Shown in pieces: positions 61,364 through 64,000 of a DNA stretch of 64,000 nt. Positions within the stretch are counted from its first letter, which is position 1; every line of letters begins with the position of its first letter. Position numbers and translations under genes: made by a program. Below the pieces are notes generated by a model, which worked only from the letters and a program-made list of their open reading frames with translations, ran no database searches and had not been told where the DNA came from. This DNA is from Sediminibacterium roseum (GTDB lineage: Bacteria > Bacteroidota > Bacteroidia > Chitinophagales > Chitinophagaceae), in NCBI RefSeq assembly GCF_009939005.1, contig NZ_JAACJS010000015.1:1428325-1492324 (forward strand), written 5' to 3'.

Positions 61364-61399
61364 AAAAAAAAGAGCCTTCCGTATCTGGGAAGGCTCTTT
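61364..61399 (-). terminator. Attenuator terminator in the asd leader
   Basis: A 12-bp stem (minus strand 61399-61388 with 61380-61369), 7-nt loop and eight consecutive U (61371-61364, overlapping the stem end). It lies between a short leader frame and asd, 58 bp before the asd ATG. Because no other gene ends here, it is best read as an attenuator. Confidence 0.85.
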
Positions 61400-61435
61400 A
61401 GTATGTTCAGTCATACACAAACGTCAGCACTTCCC
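61387..61435 (-). promoter_or_regulatory. Candidate antiterminator pairing in the asd leader
   Basis: GGGAAG (minus strand 61435-61430) can pair with CTTCCC (61392-61387), and after a bulged U GCU (61428-61426) can pair with AGC (61395-61393). This 6+3 bp helix would use up the left arm of the terminator. Its upstream strand overlaps the last sense codons of the leader peptide, as in classical attenuators. Confidence 0.6.
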
Positions 61436-61480
61436 GCGGGAGGTTATCTTAATACGTTTTGTATGTTTGGTTGTCATCAT
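61424..61480 (-). CDS. Putative asd leader peptide (18 residues)
   Basis: ATG at 61480 to TGA at 61424 encodes MMTTKHTKRIKITSRGKC. Twelve of 18 residues are Thr (4), Lys (4), Ile (2) or Met (2), all made from aspartate semialdehyde directly or through homoserine. The frame lies between a plausible promoter and a strong terminator in front of asd. Scarcity of these aminoacyl-tRNAs would stall the ribosome before the terminator region and allow antitermination. No function other than regulation is suggested. Confidence 0.6.
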   Translation of the reverse strand: MMTTKHTKRIKITSRGKC

Positions 61481-61488
61481 TTGCTTTG

Positions 61489-61520
61489 CGAATGTATCGA
61501 GTGATTTCAGTTTCGCCAAA
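61489..61520 (-). promoter_or_regulatory. Putative asd promoter (TTTG-N20-TACATTCG)
   Basis: On the minus strand TTTG (61520-61517) lies 20 bp before TACATTCG (61496-61489), one mismatch from TAnnTTTG. The leader ATG follows 8 bp later. Confidence 0.5.
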
Positions 61521-61608
61521 AAATTTTTGAGCTGGGCCGCCTGACGGGCTTCTGTCTCCGCCGCCGCTTGCCACAGGCAATGGTCTTTTTTATGAACGCA
61601 GGTACGCT

Positions 61609-61640
61609 AAAAAAATAAGCCGCCTGGTCAAGCGGCTTAT
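61609..61640 (-). terminator. Intrinsic terminator of the PfkB kinase gene
   Basis: Stem ATAAGCCGC (61615-61623) with GCGGCTTAT (61632-61640), 8-nt loop and seven U on the minus strand. It separates the kinase gene from the asd leader, so asd does not depend on read-through. Confidence 0.87.
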
Positions 61641-61688
61641 AAATTACCTGTTGAGGTTTCTCTCCTGCCGGCTTAACAATCCCGGAGA

Positions 61689-62609
61689 TTACACCAATGA
61701 AATATCGAAATTGGACAACTGCACAAATTCAGACAATCTCGCGTCAATGTCTTCTTTACCGATTTCACGGATGCGTTCCGTTCCGAATTTTTCTACGCAG
61801 AACGATGCCATTGCGCTTCCCACGATGATGGCCGTTTTCATATTATCGAAGGAGATGTCTTTTGTTTTTGCGAGGTGTGCGATGAAACCGCCGGCAAACG
61901 TATCGCCTGCGCCGGTTGGGTCGAAAACCTCTTCGAGCGGAAGGGCGGGTGCGAAGAACACCTGGTTTCCATGAAACAGCAACGCGCCGTGTTCCCCTTT
62001 CTTGATGATGATGTATTTCGGGCCCATCGCCATAATGGTTTGCGCCGCTCTCACGAGAGAGTAGTCGCCGCTCAGCTGGCGCGCTTCGCTGTCGTTCACC
62101 ATCAGCACATCTACCATGGAGATGGTCTTTTTGAGATCATCCATGGCTATTTCCATCCAGAAGTTCATGGTATCCATTACAATGAGCTTCGGGCGGTTCT
62201 TCAGTTGTTCGATCACGCTGCTCTGAACAGACGGCGCGAGGTTGCCGAGCATCAGGAACTCGCAATCCTGGTAGCTGTCGGGAACAACGGGCTGGAAATC
62301 GCCGAGCACATTCAGCTGCGTCTCGAGCGTATCGCGTGTGTTCATGTCCATGTGGTAACGGCCGCTCCAGAAAAACGTTTTTTCATCTTTCTTGATCTGT
62401 ACGGCTTCAACATCCACATTGCGCGCGGTAAGGGCGTCGAGTTCCGCCTGCGGGAAATCACCACCCACTACAGAGATCTGTTTAACCGGAGTAAAATTGG
62501 AAGCGCACCATGCGATGTAAGTGCCGGCGCCGCCAACGATCTTACCTGTTTTTCCGAAAGGTGTTTCGATGGCATCGAAAGCCATAGAACCCACAACAAC
62601 TAGAGACAT
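61689..62609 (-). CDS. PfkB-family carbohydrate/nucleoside kinase
   Basis: A 306-residue ribokinase-fold protein. VGGAGTYIAWCASNF is the N-terminal glycine motif and EVFDPTGAGDTFAGGFIAHLAK the anion-hole/catalytic motif with its base Asp. VNDSEARQLSG matches the NxxE-type segment. It phosphorylates a sugar or nucleoside at a primary hydroxyl; the substrate cannot be identified. The gene has its own terminator. A TAATTTCG sequence at 62635-62642 may be its -7 box. Confidence 0.9.
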   Translation of the reverse strand: MSLVVVGSMAFDAIETPFGKTGKIVGGAGTYIAWCASNFTPVKQISVVGGDFPQAELDALTARNVDVEAVQIKKDEKTFFWSGRYHMDMNTRDTLETQLNVLGDFQPVVPDSYQDCEFLMLGNLAPSVQSSVIEQLKNRPKLIVMDTMNFWMEIAMDDLKKTISMVDVLMVNDSEARQLSGDYSLVRAAQTIMAMGPKYIIIKKGEHGALLFHGNQVFFAPALPLEEVFDPTGAGDTFAGGFIAHLAKTKDISFDNMKTAIIVGSAMASFCVEKFGTERIREIGKEDIDARLSEFVQLSNFDISLV

Positions 62610-62757
62610 AATTATTTTTTTGGTTATCCGGGGGCGAAATTAGGGGTTTGTAACGGTTTTCCGGCTGCTCCGGGCCCACAGACCGGCCGGATAGCCCGGG
62701 CGATAAAAACAAGCAGAAGCAAAACTAACAAATCATGTAATTATATTTCTATTTCTT

Positions 62758-62773
62758 GCTAACATGCGTTAGC
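62758..62773. promoter_or_regulatory. Candidate TetR-type operator (GCTAAC-N4-GTTAGC)
   Basis: A 6-bp perfect inverted repeat around ATGC, 17 bp before the TetR-gene ATG and directly upstream of a -7-like TATCTTCG (62779-62786). The position between -33 and -7 fits autorepression. Confidence 0.5.
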
Positions 62774-62790
62774 TGTATTATCTTCGTTCC

Positions 62791-63384
62791 ATGGCAAGAA
62801 TAAAAACAGAGAAAAACATCTCGCGTAAGGATGTGATCGTAACCAAGGCGGCGATACTCTTCAGGGAAAAAGGTTTCAAGGCGGCGAGTATGCGCGACCT
62901 GGCCGAAGCCGTTGGCGTAGAAGCGGCGAGCCTTTACAACCACATCAAATCGAAAACAGAGCTGCTGCACGAGTTGTGCTTCAGCGTGGCCAACCGTTTT
63001 ACCCATAAGATAGACGAGATAGAGGCGGAGCCGATCAGCTCCATCGAAAAAGTGGAAAAGATCCTGCGTTTCCACATCAGTGAAATGATCAACCATTACG
63101 AAGAAGTGTATGTGAGCGACCGCGAATGGAAACACCTTGCGGATCCCTACCTGTCTAATTTCCAGAACCAGCGCCGTATTTACCGCAAGCGATTTGCCGC
63201 GATCATCGAGAATGGCATCCGCAATAAGGAGATCAAAAAGATAGACGCGGCAACCGCCGTGCTGATCATGTTACACGCAATCAGTGGTATTGAAAGCTGG
63301 CACCGCTCAACGCAAAAGATCAGCGCAGAAGAACTGGAACAGAACATGATCACGATACTGGTGGGCGGACTCACCAATCATTAA
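62791..63384 (+). CDS. TetR/AcrR-family transcriptional regulator
   Basis: A 197-residue protein. The N-terminal HTH (KDVIVTKAAILFREKGFKAASMRDLAEAVGVEAASLYNHIKSKTELL) is canonical TetR. The C-terminal ligand/dimer domain is of the TetR_C KstR2/FadR-like type (REWKHLADPYLSNFQNQRRIYRKRFAAIIENG). Relatives in this position control phenylacetate or fatty-acid degradation using acyl-CoA ligands. paaE follows 48 bp downstream, which supports a phenylacetyl-CoA sensor. A palindrome upstream suggests self-regulation. Confidence 0.92.
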   Translation: MARIKTEKNISRKDVIVTKAAILFREKGFKAASMRDLAEAVGVEAASLYNHIKSKTELLHELCFSVANRFTHKIDEIEAEPISSIEKVEKILRFHISEMINHYEEVYVSDREWKHLADPYLSNFQNQRRIYRKRFAAIIENGIRNKEIKKIDAATAVLIMLHAISGIESWHRSTQKISAEELEQNMITILVGGLTNH

Positions 63385-63432
63385 TCAAAAAAATGCCCGG
63401 CCTGCGGCGCATGGCTCAAGCTGTTTATTATT

Positions 63433-64000
63433 ATGGCAATACACTTTCATGAATTGACGGTGAAAGACATCAGGAGAGAAACCAGTGACTGTGTATCTAT
63501 TTCCTTCGTGGTTCCGGATGAACTGAAAGAAACTTTTTCTTACAAACAGGGTCAATACCTCACGCTCCGCACGCACATCAACGGCGAAGAAATACGGCGT
63601 TCTTATTCGGTATGCAGCAGTCCGCTCGACAACGAACTCCGCATCGCGGTTAAAAAAGTAGAGCACGGTGTTTTTTCAACCTACGCCAATACGCAACTGG
63701 AAAAAGGCGATGCGCTTGATGTGATGCCGCCGATGGGAAATTTCTTCACGGAGCTTGATCCATCCAACAAAAAACAATACACCGGTTTTGCCGCCGGAAG
63801 TGGTATTACACCGTTGCTGTCCATCATAAAAACCACTTTGCGAACGGAACCATCCAGCTCATTTACGCTTGTGTATGGCAACCGGAACAGGCACACCATT
63901 ATTTTTAAGGAAGAACTTGAGGCGCTGAAAAACCTGTATATGGACCGCTTCCGGGTGATCTATATCCTTTCGCGCGAAAAAACCGATGCCGCGGTCAATT
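63433..64000 (+). CDS. paaE: PaaE-like phenylacetyl-CoA epoxidase reductase subunit, 3' end outside window
   Basis: The first 189 residues of a ferredoxin-NADP reductase-type protein run off the window. VKDIRRETSDCVSISFVVPDELKETFSYKQGQYLTLRTHINGEEIRRSYSVCSSP is close to PaaE (FAD-binding RxYS motif). GFAAGSGITPLLSIIKT is the NAD(P)-binding segment. PaaE passes electrons to the PaaABC oxygenase through a C-terminal 2Fe-2S domain that is not visible here. With the TetR gene upstream, this looks like the start of a paa operon. Confidence 0.85.
   Translation, partial: MAIHFHELTVKDIRRETSDCVSISFVVPDELKETFSYKQGQYLTLRTHINGEEIRRSYSVCSSPLDNELRIAVKKVEHGVFSTYANTQLEKGDALDVMPPMGNFFTELDPSNKKQYTGFAAGSGITPLLSIIKTTLRTEPSSSFTLVYGNRNRHTIIFKEELEALKNLYMDRFRVIYILSREKTDAAVN

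Overview
The window is a gene-dense chromosomal segment of a Bacteroidota bacterium, most likely of the Chitinophagaceae type. The evidence is the gliding/type IX secretion components (GldH, a PorP/SprF-like protein and a giant surface protein with a gliding-motility C-terminal domain), the short RpoD, the signal peptides ending in AxAQ, and many genes preceded by the Bacteroidota -7 promoter element TAnnTTTG. I see no prophage, insertion sequence, tRNA, rRNA or CRISPR array, so this is core genome with a few small repeats.

Layout. 1-5.5 kb: end of rlmN, a Spy-like periplasmic protein, two pseudouridine synthases, an exported amidohydrolase and a 1-Cys peroxiredoxin. 5.6-9.6 kb: DNA polymerase IV, an exported S41 peptidase translationally coupled to a Crp/Fnr regulator, and a DinB-like protein. 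9.6-14.1 kb: one 1485-residue repeat-rich secreted protein. 14.3-19.5 kb: translation and secretion genes on the minus strand (thioesterase, rimM, rpsP, two DUF1311 proteins, ffh, rpoD). 19.8-31.7 kb: START-like protein, LptF/G permease, Tat-exported superoxide dismutase, OsmC, cation efflux, M20 dipeptidase, S4 protein, trmD, adenine deaminase and upp. 31.8-38.4 kb: PorP/SprF, an esterase-like protein, DNA glycosylase, an EI24 membrane protein, an RsmI-like methylase, M28 peptidase and ComF. 38.6-49.7 kb: glutathione peroxidase, holB-ricT, M3 peptidase, mutL, PBP4 and M13 peptidase. 49.8-57.4 kb: an arginase-fold protein, a gldH-histidine kinase-response regulator operon, YicC, a Nudix-type regulator and ligA. 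57.4-64 kb: a 19-bp tandem repeat, DUF2461, two paralogous IPT lipoproteins, asd, a PfkB kinase, a TetR regulator and the start of paaE.

The most interesting signal is in the asd leader (61364-61520, minus strand). It holds a promoter, an 18-codon leader peptide of which 12 residues are Thr, Lys, Ile or Met (all aspartate-family products), a strong intrinsic terminator, and a competing antiterminator pairing that overlaps the last leader codons. Together these look like a ribosome-mediated transcription attenuator. Other points worth following are a dispersed repeat that has expanded into nine 19-bp tandem units and that also supplies the C-terminus of a lipoprotein, a perfect 26-bp inverted repeat in a divergent promoter region, gldH overlapping a two-component system, a MutL whose endonuclease and zinc-site residues are substituted, an arginase-fold protein with altered metal ligands, and a RicT homologue with a long Arg/Gly/Gln/Pro tail.
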